This document shows, one piece after another, positions 36,548 to 50,160 of a DNA stretch of 64,000 nucleotides (the stretch's first letter is position 1; every line of letters starts with the position of its first letter). The stretch covers positions 13,859,501-13,923,500 of the forward strand of contig CM043869.1 of NCBI GenBank assembly GCA_023846275.1. The letters run 5' to 3'. A program made the translations under genes and the position numbers. Source of the DNA: Vanilla planifolia. Lineage: Eukaryota > Streptophyta > Magnoliopsida > Asparagales > Orchidaceae. The notes under the pieces were generated by a model. It saw only the letters and a program-made list of their open reading frames with translations, made no database searches and was not told where the DNA came from.

Positions 36548-38291
36548 TATTGTATCCTTTGATGTGAAAGATTATAAAATCAAGATTAAATGTTTATTAA
36601 TATATTGTTGAATTTAGTATTATTTTAGTTAAATCTTAAGGAGTATTCTTACAATCTGAGTTTATGAGAGCAAGAATTATAGTATAAATAGTGAATATAA
36701 TTTGGTGGCTCAACTTATTGACTTTGTAATCAAAGATAATGATCTTTGTAAAGTAAGTAATCTACAAATAATTACATTTTAAAATCTTTATGATTAGTAT
36801 ATTAAACTTTTAAATTCTTAATTATGGCACATAAAATTATCATCTTTCATACATATGTAAATTTGCTTCAAGTTGTATTTTCTTTAAAACCATTTAAGTT
36901 TTTAAAATCTTAAAAATATTTAAATATTTTTTCCTAAGCACCTAACCCCATCGCTAAGCTTAAAGGGCTCTAGTCAAGCGGCCTGTAGTATCAGGCATGG
37001 GCCTTAGGGAGCCATAGGCCAGGATCTCAACCCAAATTGAGACGAGTCAAACGTAAGTATCAATCTAAGTCAAGGTTACTATTACCATTTTTTGGTCAAT
37101 CGGTTTAGGGCATTACTCCTTAACTAACTTAAGCAAAACAAGTTAGGGCAAACTCATTAATTAGTTTATGTAAATTGGGTCAGGTTGAACTACCCATAGA
37201 TGCATGTTGGCAACCAAGGTCATGACTTTTTGAGAACATCAGGGAGTAGCCAACCCCATTAGGTTAAATATAACATGTAGTGGAAGTATTATATACACAA
37301 AATATTGCAATGTGAGACTATTAAATTACTTTCCAAACTTGGTCTTTTGGCATCGCCTGATCATGCATTTTTTACGACCGAACGATTTAGATGTCGCTCA
37401 CATTTATAGACAGTTTACTTGCATCTAGTCGTTCATCTGAGATGGTTGATAGAACGACTAGTGTCTCTCTGCTTCGTAATAGTACTTATGTCCATCATGA
37501 TCATCTATCCAACTTTCAAATCAAATGTTCCAAGTCTTATTTTGTTGTGATTAAAACTAAATCATTTATCATTTAATTTGATCCATAGTTATTGCTCCAT
37601 GCACTTAATTTGATGGCAGTTGCACTATATTTTTTGTTAGTAACGGTTAGCTTTTCAAAAAGTAGATTCTAGTTATTGAAGAAGTTATTTTTGGATTTTT
37701 TTTATTTTAACTATAAATAAATTTTATTTGCTAATTATTAAAATTATTGAATCAACTTAAAACATTTTTCATACAAGTCTAAGTAAAGTTCAAACCATGA
37801 GTAATGAATTATTATCTAATTATGGGAGTTGCAGATTTTTGTCGGTCTCTATTTCTCCTTCCTCCATTCATAATTATTTATTTTTATTCTAGTAATATCT
37901 ATTTTATTCATTAGTAGTGCCACTTTTGTTTAAAAAATTAAAAGTATAAAGCTTGTTGTAAAATAAATATATAAAATTTTAAATTTTTTTATTTTGGTGT
38001 CTCATTAGTATTGATGTGTATTTAGTTTATGCCTACCAATTTTGACAAAAAAATTGATTAGTGACAGCCTGATCAAGGATTAAGGATGAATATAAGCACA
38101 GGTTTTGATAAAATTATCTAAAAATCTTTTGTTTATTTCATTTATTATTGAATAATTTTATTTTATTTATAATATTTATAAAAAAAATATTTTAACCTCA
38201 AAAATTTTTCATCTAAATTTTTAATCAAAAAATTTGTTAAATGCATAATTCACCCCTTCCCTTTTATCCATTTTGCCTCACATATTTTACA
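36548..38291 (+). repeat. 5' LTR of the copia element
   Basis: Begins near TGTATCC at 36551 and ends in TTTTACA at 38291, five bases before the primer-binding site. A TATA box (TATAAATAA, 37712-37720) matches the same place in the 3' LTR. G+C-richer segments at 36945-37040 and 37340-37480 are shared with the 3' LTR. Confidence 0.8.
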
Positions 38292-38296
38292 GTAAG

Positions 38297-38308
38297 TGAT
38301 ATCAGAGT
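38297..38308 (+). other. Primer-binding site of the copia element
   Basis: TGATATCAGAGT matches the initiator-Met tRNA complement TGGTATCAGAGC at ten of twelve positions. It lies five bases after the 5' LTR end. Confidence 0.75.
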
Positions 38309-38439
38309 GAGATTCTTGTCAAAAAAAAAAAAGAAATTTCTAAAACAAGATCCTCATAGTTCTTCCATGTGTTGAGCTTCATCACATCGATCACCTTTGT
38401 TTAAATGTGACTTTTATTTATATTAGAATAATCGTATGC

Positions 38440-39830
38440 ATTTATTTTTAGAATTCGTTGATTTGGAAATTTGGGATGTTGAAAATATGATTGAGATTCT
38501 GACTAGGATTATTGTTGGAGAAAAAAGTGAGAAAACCTTTAGGTGAACAGACTCCTAAAGAAAAATATAGAGTACAACTTAATTCTCGAGTAATGAATAT
38601 TTTTTGTAGTTTGGGTGCCTCTAAATATAGTCGGATTATAAACTTGAAAACAACATATGACATTTGATTTAAATTTAAAGTTACCTATGATGATACTTCT
38701 CAAGTTAAAGAGATTAAAATCAAAATGAATGTTCATGAGTACGAGTTATTTCAAATGAATATGAATGGGAGTATTAAGGTGATGTTTATGAGATTTACAA
38801 ATATTTCAAATGATCCATTAGTGATGACATTGAAAGTAGCAAAAAATATTTTGGGTCTCATTAGATGAGTTATTGGGTGAGTTTTTAACGAATGAAATTG
38901 AGTTTGCAAGGAAAAGGGATGAAGAACTTGTGATTGAAAAAGAAAAGAAAAAGAATAAAGAAATAATAGCATTTGTAAATGATTCCTCTACAGACTCAGA
39001 TTTCTCAATTTCAAGTAAAGTAACTTTTATCTCAAAAAGTTTATCTAGATTATATAACAAAAAAATATAAGTAAATATTTTAAGAATAATAAAAAATAAA
39101 AAAGAACAATGGTTTCTCATGAAGAAATAATTTATTATGAATATAAACTTCATGAGTATACGAGGCCAAATTACTTTAACTATAAGGAGAGAGTAGAATT
39201 TTTTTTTAAAAAAAGAAGAAAGCTATGAAGATATTTTAGGATGATTCAAATATTTCTTCCTCTTGTCATGAAGAAAATGGAGAGTTTGATTTGTCGCATG
39301 ACCAATGATAGTATTTTGGTTGCAACATCAGAAGATGATGTATGTTTCTCTTCCTCTTCTTCATCATCTTCTTCTATTATTGATTACAAAAAATAATATA
39401 TTAGTATTTGCATTAAGTATAAAACATTAACTTATGAATACTTTAAATTAAAAAAAGAGCATAAAAATTATTTAGGTTTATGTGAATATTTGAATAAGTT
39501 GAATGCTAATTACATACATGAGATTAAGGTTAAAAGAGCTAAAAAAACTTCTATTATTATAAAAAACATATACTTAGTTAAAGAGCTAAATAATTTAAAA
39601 AATTTACATGATCATTGTAGAAATTTATTTGGGCATATTAAAAATACTACATATTCTTTTACTATAAATATATTTTGTAATTATTACATGAGAATTAAAT
39701 ATATTTCTATTTATTATAAATTTGAAAATATTGTTGATAATAATTTTTCTAAATTTATATGGATTAGAAAGGATAATTTAATGAATAACTAAGTTAAGAC
39801 ATATGGACCCAAAAAAAGTTTAGGTCTAAG
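38440..39830 (+). pseudogene. copia gag remnant
   Basis: Frames shift repeatedly, but the order of peptides fits a long copia gag. VQLNSRVMNIFCSLGASKY (near 38570) corresponds to the conserved VQLN.KAMN.L...L block. YELFQMNMNGSIKVMFMRFTNI follows near 38745. Next come a Lys/Glu-rich stretch, a Ser-rich run near 39350-39380 and Lys-rich coiled-coil-like sequence at 39490-39790. The zinc knuckle expected before the protease is not recognisable. Gag would form the cytoplasmic particle; this copy cannot. Confidence 0.6.
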
Positions 39831-39886
39831 AAACTAATGCTTAATTTATTTTATAGGCATGCATTCTTTCAAAGACTGAGGGAGGT

Positions 39887-40099
39887 ATGTTGTATTTGGA
39901 TAGTGGATGTTTAAGTCACATGACTAAAGATATATCTTTATTCATTTACTTAAAGTCTTATAGTGGTGGTGGAATTACTCTTAGTGATAACTCCAAGAAG
40001 AAAGTTATTAGAATTAGAACTGTGGATAACTCATACACTTTTATAAGAAAGATATTTCTTATACAAGACTTAAGGTATAATGTTCTTAGTATTAATTAA
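39887..40099 (+). pseudogene. copia aspartic protease remnant
   Basis: A short intact frame reads LYLDSGCLSHMTKD, then GGGITLSDNSKKK and ending RYNVLSIN. These are the catalytic DSG motif and the HMT, GDNS-like and LLSI-like motifs typical of copia proteases. The frame ends where integrase should start, and the next recognisable peptide is RNase H, so integrase and RT are deleted. Confidence 0.75.
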
Positions 40100-40169
40100 T
40101 TATATGATTCAAATTTTTAATATTTTATTTAATAAAAATGAATATATTATTGATAAATATAATATTTCA

Positions 40170-40610
40170 CTTATCTTTGGAAGTATAAAACAAAATTATA
40201 TTGTACTATCAACAACAGAGGTTGATTATATTATTGTAGGTGTTTATGTTGCTCAATTTTTATGGATTAACTAACTTTTTAATTATGGCTTAGAATTTAC
40301 ACAAATTCCAAACTTTTGTAACAATTCAAGTATAAGTTATTTAGCTAAAGATCTTGTTTAACACTCATGAACAAAACAAAGAATTAAGATATCACTTTAT
40401 TAGAAAGTATTAGCTAAAGATCTTGTTTAACACTCACGAACAAAACACATAATTAAGATATCACTTTATTAGAGAGCATGTGTAAACGAAAGTAATTAAG
40501 GTGTCATTTGGACCATTCTTTGTCTAATTAGCTGATATTTTTTCTAAACCATTAGCTATCGAGGTCTTTAATAAACTTAGATTACGTTTAGATATCATTA
40601 ATCCCTTTGA
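40170..40610 (+). pseudogene. copia RNase H C-terminal remnant
   Basis: KQNYIVLSTTEVDYIIVG, then AQFLWIN (near 40190-40275) correspond to the KQ..V.LST.EAEY block of copia RNase H. Further peptides include REHV near 40472 and LADIFSKPLAIEVFNKLR near 40525-40580, the usual end of copia pol. A 69-bp segment between them is duplicated in tandem. The RT palm domain is absent. Confidence 0.75.
40342..40479 (+). repeat. 69-bp tandem duplication inside the RNase H remnant
   Basis: 40342-40410 and 40411-40479 are nearly identical; they differ at a few positions (for example CTCATGAAC against CTCACGAAC). The 69-bp period equals 23 codons, so it would keep the frame. Confidence 0.9.
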
Positions 40611-40787
40611 ATGATTACAAAAAGATAAAAAACTTAATGCTAAAATTTAGGAGAAGAGTAAACTATAATTCAAAGTTATAGGTTATCAAATAAGATATGC
40701 TAAAATATTGAATATTAAATTATTTGATTTATTTATTAATATTATATTTTCTTCTAGTTTGGTTTTGTAATTCTTAAGAGAGAGATT

Positions 40788-42585
40788 ATTATACCATTTG
40801 ATGCAATGATCATAAAACTAAGACTAACTATTTACTAATGTCTTATTAAACTCAGTATTATTTCAATTAAATCTCAAAGAGTATTTTAATTATTTGAATT
40901 TATTGAAGTAATAACTGTAGTATAAATAGTGAATGTAATTTGATGGCTTAATCTGTTGATTTTAAAGTCAAAGACAATGATCTTTATAAAGTGACTAATC
41001 TATAAAGAATTATATTTTTAAATATTTATGATTAGTATGTTAAACTTTTAGATTCTTTACAATTGTGGAGCATAAAATTATCATATTTTATGCATATATA
41101 AATTTGCTTCAAGTTGCATTTTCTTTGAAATTATTTGAATTTTTGAAATCTTATAAATGTTAAAATATTTTTTTATAAAATATTATTATTATAAGAAAAA
41201 AATTACATAGGCACCATTGTTAAGCCTGAAGGGTTCGGGTCAAGTAGCTCATAATATCAAGCATGGACCTTGGAGACCCACAAGCCAGGGGACTAACCAA
41301 AATCAAGATGAGTCTAGCCTGACCATTGGTCTAAGTTAAGGTTATTATTGTGGTTTTTTGGGTTGATTAGTTTAGGACATTAATCCTAAATTGACTTAGG
41401 TGAAATGAGTTAGGGTGGATTTATTAATTAGTTTATGTAAATCGGGTTAAGTTGGACCCTTAGATGTGCACTAATGACTCGAGTCATGACTTTCAAGGAA
41501 CACCATGGGATAGCCAACCACATTAGGATAAATATAACATACTGTGGAAGTATTATATACACAAATACTTGGTTTGTTTTACAATGTGGGACAACCAAAT
41601 TGCTTTTCAAACTTGGTCTTACGCCATCACTCGATTGTGCATTTTTTTAGATCGAATGGTACAGATGTCGCCCACATTTGTGAATAGTTCACTTGCATCT
41701 AGCTGTTCATTGAGATGGTTGATCAAACAACTGGACGTCTCTTTGCTTCATAAATAGTATTCATGTCCATTATCATCGTCTATCCATCTTTCAAATCAAA
41801 TGCTCCAGCTCTTATCTTGCTTTGATTAGATCTGAATTTTTTATCATTTAATATAATCTCACAGTTACTGTTCCGTGCGCTTAATCAGATAGTGTTGTAG
41901 CATCTTCTCCATTAGTAACGATTAGCTTTTTGAAAAACAGATTTTAGCCATTTTGGGAGTTAGTTTTGGAGTTTTTTATTTTAACTATAAATAGAGTTTA
42001 TTTTTCAATTATTAAAATTATTGAATCAACTCAAAAAAGTTTCATACAAATCCAAGTGAAGTTCAAATCTTGAGCAACGAATTTTTATAGAATTATGAGA
42101 ACTGCGAATTTTCATCAGTCGCTTTTTCTCCTGCTTCCTTTCATAATTATTTTTATATTTCTTGGTAACATTTACTTCATTCATTAGTAGTGTTACTTTT
42201 ATTTAAAAAATTAAAGGTGTAGAGATTTTTGTAAATAAAAAATTTTAAAGTTTTGAATTTTATTTATAGCTAGAATTTTTCTAATTTTGGTATTTCATTA
42301 TAGCACTGGTATATATTTGGTTTATCCCTATCGACATCGATAAAAGAGAGTAGTTAGTAGAAACCCGATTGGTGATCGGGGGTGAATATAGGCATGGGTT
42401 TTGGTTGAATCACCTAAAAATCTTTTGTGCATTTTGTTTATTTTTAAATAATTTTATTTCATTGATAATATTTATAAAAAAATTATTTTAACCTCAAAAA
42501 TTTTTCTTTTAATTTTTTTAAAAAAATTTGTTAAACGTATAATTCACCTCTTTCTTGTTGTTCATTTTACCTCACACATTTTACA
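40788..42585 (+). repeat. 3' LTR of the copia element
   Basis: Preceded by AAGAGAGAGATTAT, a polypurine-tract-like run. It aligns with the 5' LTR to the terminal TTTTACA at 42585. A TATA box (TATAAATAG, 41986-41994) is retained. Confidence 0.8.
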
Positions 42586-43648
42586 ATATTTATAATAATA
42601 ATTTATTTTATATTCTATTACTCAATCGTATGTTCTTTTTATATTATATTGCTTGTAATTGACCTATGCATGTGGCTACTAATATTATTATTTTTGCATC
42701 TATGTACATATTTTTGTTAGTGATTAGTGATGGTTTACTCAGCTTATTTTTGATCTAACATTTTTAAGTTAAAATGAGGCACACCATGAGGCTATAGGAG
42801 ATCACTAAGACCAACTTATGATGAGTTTACGTAGATGATGCTCATTTTTCATTTATATATGACATTTTAAAGTTTTTATGTATTCGGGAAGAAAGGTAGT
42901 ATTAAAAATTTAATCATTAAGTTGATTTAAAACTTGATTTGTTAAAGCTTGTAAGACAATTATAATTTTATATATTTCAATTGTTTAAAGATTATATGTT
43001 TTTTATCAATAAATATGATTAATATCAAGTAGTTTTAAAAGTCAAAGTTTTATTTTGCTTTCACAAGTATTCTATATAGGCTTTTTATAAAAAAGTGTTT
43101 AATAAAAAACTTATTTTTGTTACATGCTTTTAAAAAAAGAAACAAATTTTCATAGTTCTAAAAATAATAATAAAAAAGTAAATAAAATTGAAGATGTGAC
43201 ACAAAACTTAGGAAAGACCAATGAGTTGTTGCCACTTAAAGCATAAAAATAATATGTTGCATCTACAAAAACATGTTTAAAATAATTAAAATATAAATTA
43301 TTGAAAAAATATAAAATTGACTGAATTGTATAATTTTATAGCTAGATTATACATTCCTATTAGGTCATCTAAGTATGAGAAAATCTAAGAATTTTGTACA
43401 ATACATTAATATTTAACATATAATATAATGAGTGTATATTAGGAGATTGTATTCTACTATGCCTAGATCATATAGTATGATAGTACAAAATGGTACAAAT
43501 GATATAATACTATCCCTATATCATTTGATACAATTAGTACAAAATAACTATATTATATGATATTCTCCTTGGATTATGTGGTCTTGTTAGTTTATTTTTT
43601 GTGAGTAATGACTAATTTAATCAAATTTTTTAGAAAGTTAATTATAAT
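42586..43648. other. AT-rich spacer
   Basis: No coding sequence. Words such as ATAGTATGATAG cluster at 43370-43570, as in other decayed LTR-like stretches here. Confidence 0.4.
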
Positions 43649-44422
43649 TGTTGGAGTCTTTGGAGGTGATTAAAGTTATTGAAGATCATCACAAATCTCT
43701 ATAAATACCCTATAAATTATAAGAAAAGGCTAATGAATAATTTCAAATCATTTAAAAGATTTTGAGCTTGATGATCTTTCTTTACTAAAAAGATTTTAGT
43801 GGAAGACAAGGCTATTACAATAGAAGTTGGATTCCATCATTCATAGCCATCTTTTAAGTTTATATTCACTTGAGTTAAGTTTCATATCATTTCAAAGTTG
43901 TGTTATAATGTTTTAGTGTCCTCTTGATTATATTGTAGGTTATAAGACTTTATATTTTAAGCTTTATATGGTGTGCTCTTTATCCCATTGGTTGGACTTC
44001 TCTTTGATATTTTACTTGGTCTTTTTGTTTGGTGATTTGTAAAGTCTTTTAGTATGATGTTATAGGCAATTTAGGGTTAATGATTTGTAGGATATTTTAG
44101 CTTGGCACTTCTAAAGTTATTTAGCCTAGTATTTATAAGATCTTTTGGTTAAGTGTGAGAGCTTATCTATCCACTTTTGCAAAAAGTATTTTTATGTTGT
44201 TAACTAGTTTTTTGGTTGATGGTAGATTTAGATATGAATTTATATCAAATTACTTAAAAATCGATTATGTATTTCTTTTATCATTCTTTGCACATAATTA
44301 TCTTCAAAGTTAACAAAAATTTTTAAAACAAATTTATAAGAGTAATTAAGAAACTCTTAAAAGACTTTTTTCTATTTGTGATTATTAAGATTTTTATAAT
44401 TCACCCCCTTCTTGTATGGACA
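43649..44422 (+). repeat. Solo LTR of a copia element
   Basis: Starts TGTTGGAGTC after an ATTATAAT run, as copia LTRs commonly do after the polypurine tract. It ends TTCACCCCCTTCTTG...GGACA, a usual copia LTR end. No element sequence is adjacent. The 3' two-thirds aligns with the reverse complement of 53205-53990, which lies next to a copia gag, so both are the same family. The target-site duplication is not clear (ATAAT against GAACA). Confidence 0.55.
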
Positions 44423-44479
44423 GAACACTCTTATTTTTTTAATATCTACTACTATTAATATTTTATGTAAGGCTTAATG

Positions 44480-44873
44480 TGCATAGATATCATTATTATT
44501 TTTTTTTACTAAGGATAGGATAAGCATAAATACTATAATTAAAATGATTATAGCTATCATTAATTCTTTATGTGATGCATGATTTATTATAGATATGATA
44601 TGTATTGATATAATAGATATGACTAATCAATTATAATATATTTATAGGCTGAGATCTAGATATAATGTGATATATGTTAGATGAATATGGGATAATGATT
44701 ATTTGGGAAATATTGATCCTCGTTATAGTGAAAATAGAAATATATGATGGAGAAGAAAAAAAGATGAATAAAATATGATTATAAAAGATATATAATATTT
44801 ATAAGAGAATTATAGAAATGACATATATGTTTTTATTTTTACTCTTTATTATTATTTTATATTAATATATTGT

Positions 44874-44916
<43 letters not shown>

Positions 44917-45400
44917 CACTTGTGTAGCTTTGTAAAACTCATTTCTTATATTATAAGTTATGTCATAAATACATTGAGAGAGGGTGATTGAAGTGTCATA
45001 TGAGTTGAGTGACTTACTGTTGAATGATTATTATGAACATTATATCCCATATATTGTGACACTATATCTAAGATCATAATATTGAGTTTTATTATGCTAA
45101 GTATGTATGTAATATTTAATTATAGTTTATTTATAAGAAATGGTTTTAGTAATGATTTTCATTTCAATTTTATCATCGCTCTTGTCTAATGTTAGAGTTG
45201 TATAACCTTTATACTATTTCGAAGCTTTGATTTAACCTAGTCTATTGTTATTATGTGTATTATTATTAAATAGAAAGAACATATGAGATATGACAATAAC
45301 GATGTGAGGGTTCATTAACTATATATAATACGCTAAACAATGAACATAATAATAGAAATTTCTAATATTTTTTTATTTTGTTGTAATCTTTTGTATGATC
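44480..45400. repeat. Dispersed AT-rich repeat, copy 1
   Basis: Aligns by eye, in direct orientation, with about 56900-57725 (for example GATTAATC-A/G-A-C/T-TATAATATAT, then AGATCTAGATATAATGTGATAT against AGGTCTATATATAATATGATAT, and TTATATTA-T/C-AAGTTATGT). Probably LTR-derived. It contains the (AT)18 tract. Confidence 0.4.
44877..44912. repeat. (AT)18 microsatellite
   Basis: Uninterrupted dinucleotide run inside the dispersed repeat. Confidence 0.95.
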
Positions 45401-48400
45401 AAATAAGAGAAACTTCGATGGCCAATGCATAAGAATTTTTACATCTATTGATTGAATCATCATATGACAACATAAATAATCAAGCCAAAAATCTTTTGCT
45501 TTAGATTAATGGAAGGTAAGAATGATGCATTAATAAATACTTCATACGATTTTAAGTAAAATTTAGTCTAAATGTACTAAATAAAAATCTATAAAGTTTT
45601 TGTAAGACTTAATTATACATGACTTAAATAACAAAAATAAATTCTACTCATAAATGTTGTTTTTATAAAAATGAAACCTATCATTTTTTGTTTCTATAAA
45701 AACCCATGAAAATATGATAATATTCAATTTAGATATTTTGTAATACACTATATATATATTAGATAATTTCTACAAAGCATTAGAAAACATATAGCTAATA
45801 TATGTGTTATAATATTTCATTTTGAAGAATTTCTCACAATAATGTCATATTTTGTATATTTGATTAGTGATAATTGATGTTATGTTTTGTAGTGTCAACA
45901 TTTTATAAAAAAAGACTACATAAATTATAAACAAATTGAATGGAATTTGTCAAAAATTAATTATTTATTTAAAAATAATTAGAGCCAATTTGAGATATGT
46001 GAAAGAGAATATTAAAATTTTGAATAGTTTTTTGCTTATGGAGTTATTTCATATAATCGGATAGTACTGTCATTTGAAATCATCAAACTCATACAAGTTA
46101 GTCATGCTTACACTTAGAAGATGTTAGAAGAAACTCATTATAAAAAACTTTTTACGTTAAACTTAAAATTTTTTTCTTTGGCATTTAACTTTTATGGGAT
46201 TTCTTTGAAAGCTAAAATATGAAGATTTGCATAACCACGGTGTTGAAAAAGCAAAAGGGCCTTCGTGTTTGCATGCTCTTGTAACTTTTCATTAATTTAT
46301 TTGACAATTTGTATATATTTGAAATATAAAATGGTTATAAAGTTGTATGCAAGATTGACATGTAAATGAATCTTTTTCTTTTGTATGGATATATGTATAT
46401 CACTAGCAACTTGTTTGACATTATTTTTTTTAATATCAATCCTATACTACATTGGATTGAAACAATAATTGTATAAAACCATTTTAAAATATTTTGGAAA
46501 ACAAAATTGCATAAAGACACCATTTGTAGTGTTTAATAAACAAAAGTTATTTAAAACCCTTTATTATGTCGGCATATAATAGAGTCTTATTTAGCGATTT
46601 TTTAAGTCAATTGTAAAGTCTTCTGAAATTATTCATTTAAGATTTTTCATGCAATGAATATTATTTAATTTTTTAAAGTTATAATTCTACAATGATTAAT
46701 ATAAATAAATAAATATTGTAAACTATTTATGGGTTACATCAACTTACAACCATTTCAAAATATTACAAACTTTAGACAATGATAATATTTATAATTATTA
46801 TTAGTGAGCTCCTAAAAAGATAACATTTAATATCAAATAGGATCAGTTTGAGATCAAATATGCAACGTTCTTGAATATCTTTTTTTTAGTTATTAGATGC
46901 TAATAATATATTTGAAAAAAAGAATAAAGAAAAGAAAAGATGACAATGGCAAGAGGAACGCAATGGGGCCAAGCTAAAGCATCCAACCACATCTTTACCT
47001 TTGACGAGGAGCTCTTGTAGCCACATCTCTTACCTTTAGAGGGAACCTAACTTTGTTTTTTCACAAACCTCCAAAACAGGTTTATAGGTGTGGGGACACT
47101 TCCCTTGGCTTGTTTTCCTTTCCAAGTCCCCTTCCCCATTCACGGATGCTACCGAGTCTAAGAACAGGAAGCAAGCCTTTAGCAAGTGGAGTGTGACTAA
47201 TTAGTACAACATGTCATGTACACGTTACCATGAACTATGAATGGCTCGAAAATGCTACCAAAAGGGTCACAAAGTCATGTAGATTCATGGCCAAAATCGT
47301 TCTTGTTGACTATGCAGGCATGGCACCTATGATGCTCAACGATGGCTACGTGCATCAAAAATCAATATGTAGTAGTGATGGCCAATGGTGATCTTCATCA
47401 TCAGCCTATGATGCGCTAAAGTTGAAACAAGTAAGAAGTGATTAAGATCATCCAAAGCTATGATAAAAAATGATAACATGATACTTTAGGCAATGTGGCT
47501 GTTCCTACTAATTTCATGTTAAATGTAACTTTATATGACGTTTAAGAGATATAAAGATGTCAATCTAAACTCTTAATCAAACAATCTAACTTTTTTATAC
47601 AAAACATCTAATATTTCAAAGATTTCATCTTAAAATTCTATGTTGGTTTGCCTACTGAAAGAGATAATGAAAAATCCCAATAACACATCAAATATAGAAC
47701 GTATCAAACATCTTTTAGAAATCACTTTTCAAAGATATTTTTGTTCTAAATGTGGAATAAAAATTAAGCATCAAAATGCATCAATTACGTACAAGAAAAT
47801 ATATGAAAATATCTTTTTTAAACACGTTATCCTACTCAGTTCATAATTCATCATAATTTTAAATCTTTGATCACATGTACCGCATAACAGACTACAAATA
47901 ATGACTAACGAGCCATGAAGTAACAACAACAACTCTTCTCCAAAGGCTAAAGTTAAAACTCTTTCTCATAATTGTTGAGCTCATGGGGAGTCATCTGATG
48001 ATACGAGCAGCAAGTTAACCTACACGAGCTCATGCAACAAGCAATGGAAGCTGTACGATAAGCCACCAAGCCCATGCTCCATAAGCTACACGATCAGATA
48101 TATTACAATAGTAGGTGGTCTAACACTTATCAGAAGAAGATAAAGATACATCTTTTTGGAAGATTCTACACTTATTATGAATGGATAAACAATACATTAA
48201 TCAAAGTAGCCTTTTGATTCTGGAGATAATGAGTGCTTAAGTTATAAAGTCTTATTTTTTTGAATTGTATAAATTCTATCCCATGCTAAAGATAACATTT
48301 TTTATTTCTTAATTTTCAAGAATTTTATAATTGAGCCTTATGTTGCTGTTTAAGATAACAAATCACAATGCAGCATTCTATTTGTTTAAACTTTTTAAGA

Positions 48401-49384
48401 TAGGCAAAAGGAAGTTAGCTCTTAGCAAGAAGCTGCAAGCACTTAAAAAATACAAAGAAATGAATGATAAAGATCAACAGAACTATTTTTATTTTTAGTT
48501 CCATAGGAAATCATGTGAAATATGCATCTAAGTTTAGAAACTTCGTGATTTTAGATCTAATTTTCAAAAAAGGATTTAAAAAATATTTTCTTTTTTATTA
48601 GGATTAATATCTACTAAAGTGGTTATAACATAATCTTACAACTAATTAAGTTTTATCTTCTTTTATAGTTTGATCAAACTTGATCACTCTTTTGTTTCTA
48701 CATTTAATATTTTAAGACAACAGTTTTTAGACCCTTGAATTAGTCTATAAAAATCTGAAGGATCCATAAAACATCTTTTTGAATTATGTACTCAAGTTTA
48801 TGTCCTTCTTCTTACTCACATCATGCATAATGTGAAATCCTAACTCTTAATGACAATATTTTTTCAATTAAAAGTTTTTTCCTTAGTGAGTGAAGACTTT
48901 TGGTTCTCAAACAAGAGCATTTTAAGATGTTTTTTTTGTTTCACTCCTTTCTTTAGTTCTTTTCCAATATTTATCTTGCAAAATTTTGATTTTTTTAAAG
49001 ATGCTTGAGTTTTGTTTACCACATCAAAAGGTTTTTCTCTTTTGAATTGAAGTTCTTATCCTTTTTTTAAAGCAAGATTTTTCATATTTTGAAAGATTTA
49101 TTACTCCAAGTTTTTTACCTTCATTTGAATCATAGTTCTTTATTTTTCTTAACCTTTTTCATTAATGTTCTCAATTATATTAAGAGCTAGATTTTGCATG
49201 CCATAGACTACCATATAATAAACTTTTAAGTCATTTTTAGGTCATTTTGACTGATTAATTTGACTATTTTATTTTGCACTTTACTCTATCAAGGGAGTGG
49301 CTTTCTATTAAATTTGGAATCTAGTGATAGATTTTTGTGGTTTAAGTCAATATTTTGTGAGAATATCTATAATTTGTTATAACC
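45401..49384. other. AT-rich spacer with a G+C-richer segment
   Basis: No gene is recognised. Around 46930-47430 the composition rises and includes CAAGTCCCCTTCCCC, but no frame stays open. 48700-49300 gives Lys/Glu-rich broken peptides on the minus strand that could be decayed copia gag; this is not firm. Confidence 0.35.
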
Positions 49385-49600
49385 TTGTTATTCTTTAATC
49401 TCCACTATTTGTATGATAGTCTTCAAATAAAATTTCTTAAAGATGTGCAATTGATTATTAATTTATTCATGTTTGGAACCAATTATATATGCATTACCAA
49501 GCTCTTTAGAGCTTCAAACAATCCCTAATTATTATAATAAAATCTCCTAAAATTCTGTTGACTTAGCCATTACTCATATTTCTTTTATCGATCATATTAT
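49385..49600. repeat. Dispersed repeat, partner of 53887-54120
   Basis: About 215 bp aligns in direct orientation with 53887-54120 (TTGTTATTCTT, GTATGAT...CTT, CAATTGAT-TATTAA, TTATCTGAT). The minus-strand peptide NQLHIFKK is partly kept in both, hinting at coding origin. Function unknown. Confidence 0.4.
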
Positions 49601-50160
49601 CTGATCCAAGTATAGAATTGTATAATATATGCATGCGAATTGATTTCCCAACTCATTAGACTTGTCTACTATCTGTTCTTACTAACTAACATGATCATAC
49701 TTGTACAATAAGGGTTATCAGGCTTTACAAAGCACATCAGCCATTCACTTCATTGAGATAACAATTATCTCTTTTCTTTATTTAGATCATATTGTATGAT
49801 AACAAAGATGATACTTTACAAAGTGTTCAACTCAACAACACTAAATGCACACTCTCTATTTGAGATGGATTTTTCAAGTATGATAATAAAACATCATATT
49901 GTATGAAACTCTTAAACACTACTATTCTTTTGTACAATCAATAGATTGTATTATATGAATATCTTAAGATATCAACTTAAACATAAGATCGTCACATTTG
50001 ACCATTGTTTAATCATACATATGAATTAGTTGTACTATATAATATAATATAATATATTATACTATATGATTAATATTATTTTGTCCTTTTATGCTTAATT
50101 CATAATTTTTCAACTCCTACTTTATTAGCCTTTGATAAGTGATATATTATATTATAATAT

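Larger units (their letters stand above)
36548..42585 (+). mobile_element. Old Ty1/copia element with internal deletion
   Basis: Two LTRs (36548-38291 and 40788-42585) flank a primer-binding site and a 2.5-kb internal region with gag, protease and a C-terminal RNase H remnant. Integrase and most of RT are missing. The LTRs align along their length but differ by many substitutions and indels, so insertion was long ago. The outer five bases (ATTAT, ATATT) are similar but not identical. The peptide style (gag with Ser-rich linker, then LDSGC...HMT) matches the long-gag copia lineage related to SIRE/Maximus; that placement is inference. Confidence 0.85.

Noticed and set aside
38448..39153. Minus-strand open frames in the copia internal region
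   Set aside because: They are antisense to the decayed gag and reflect AT-rich composition.
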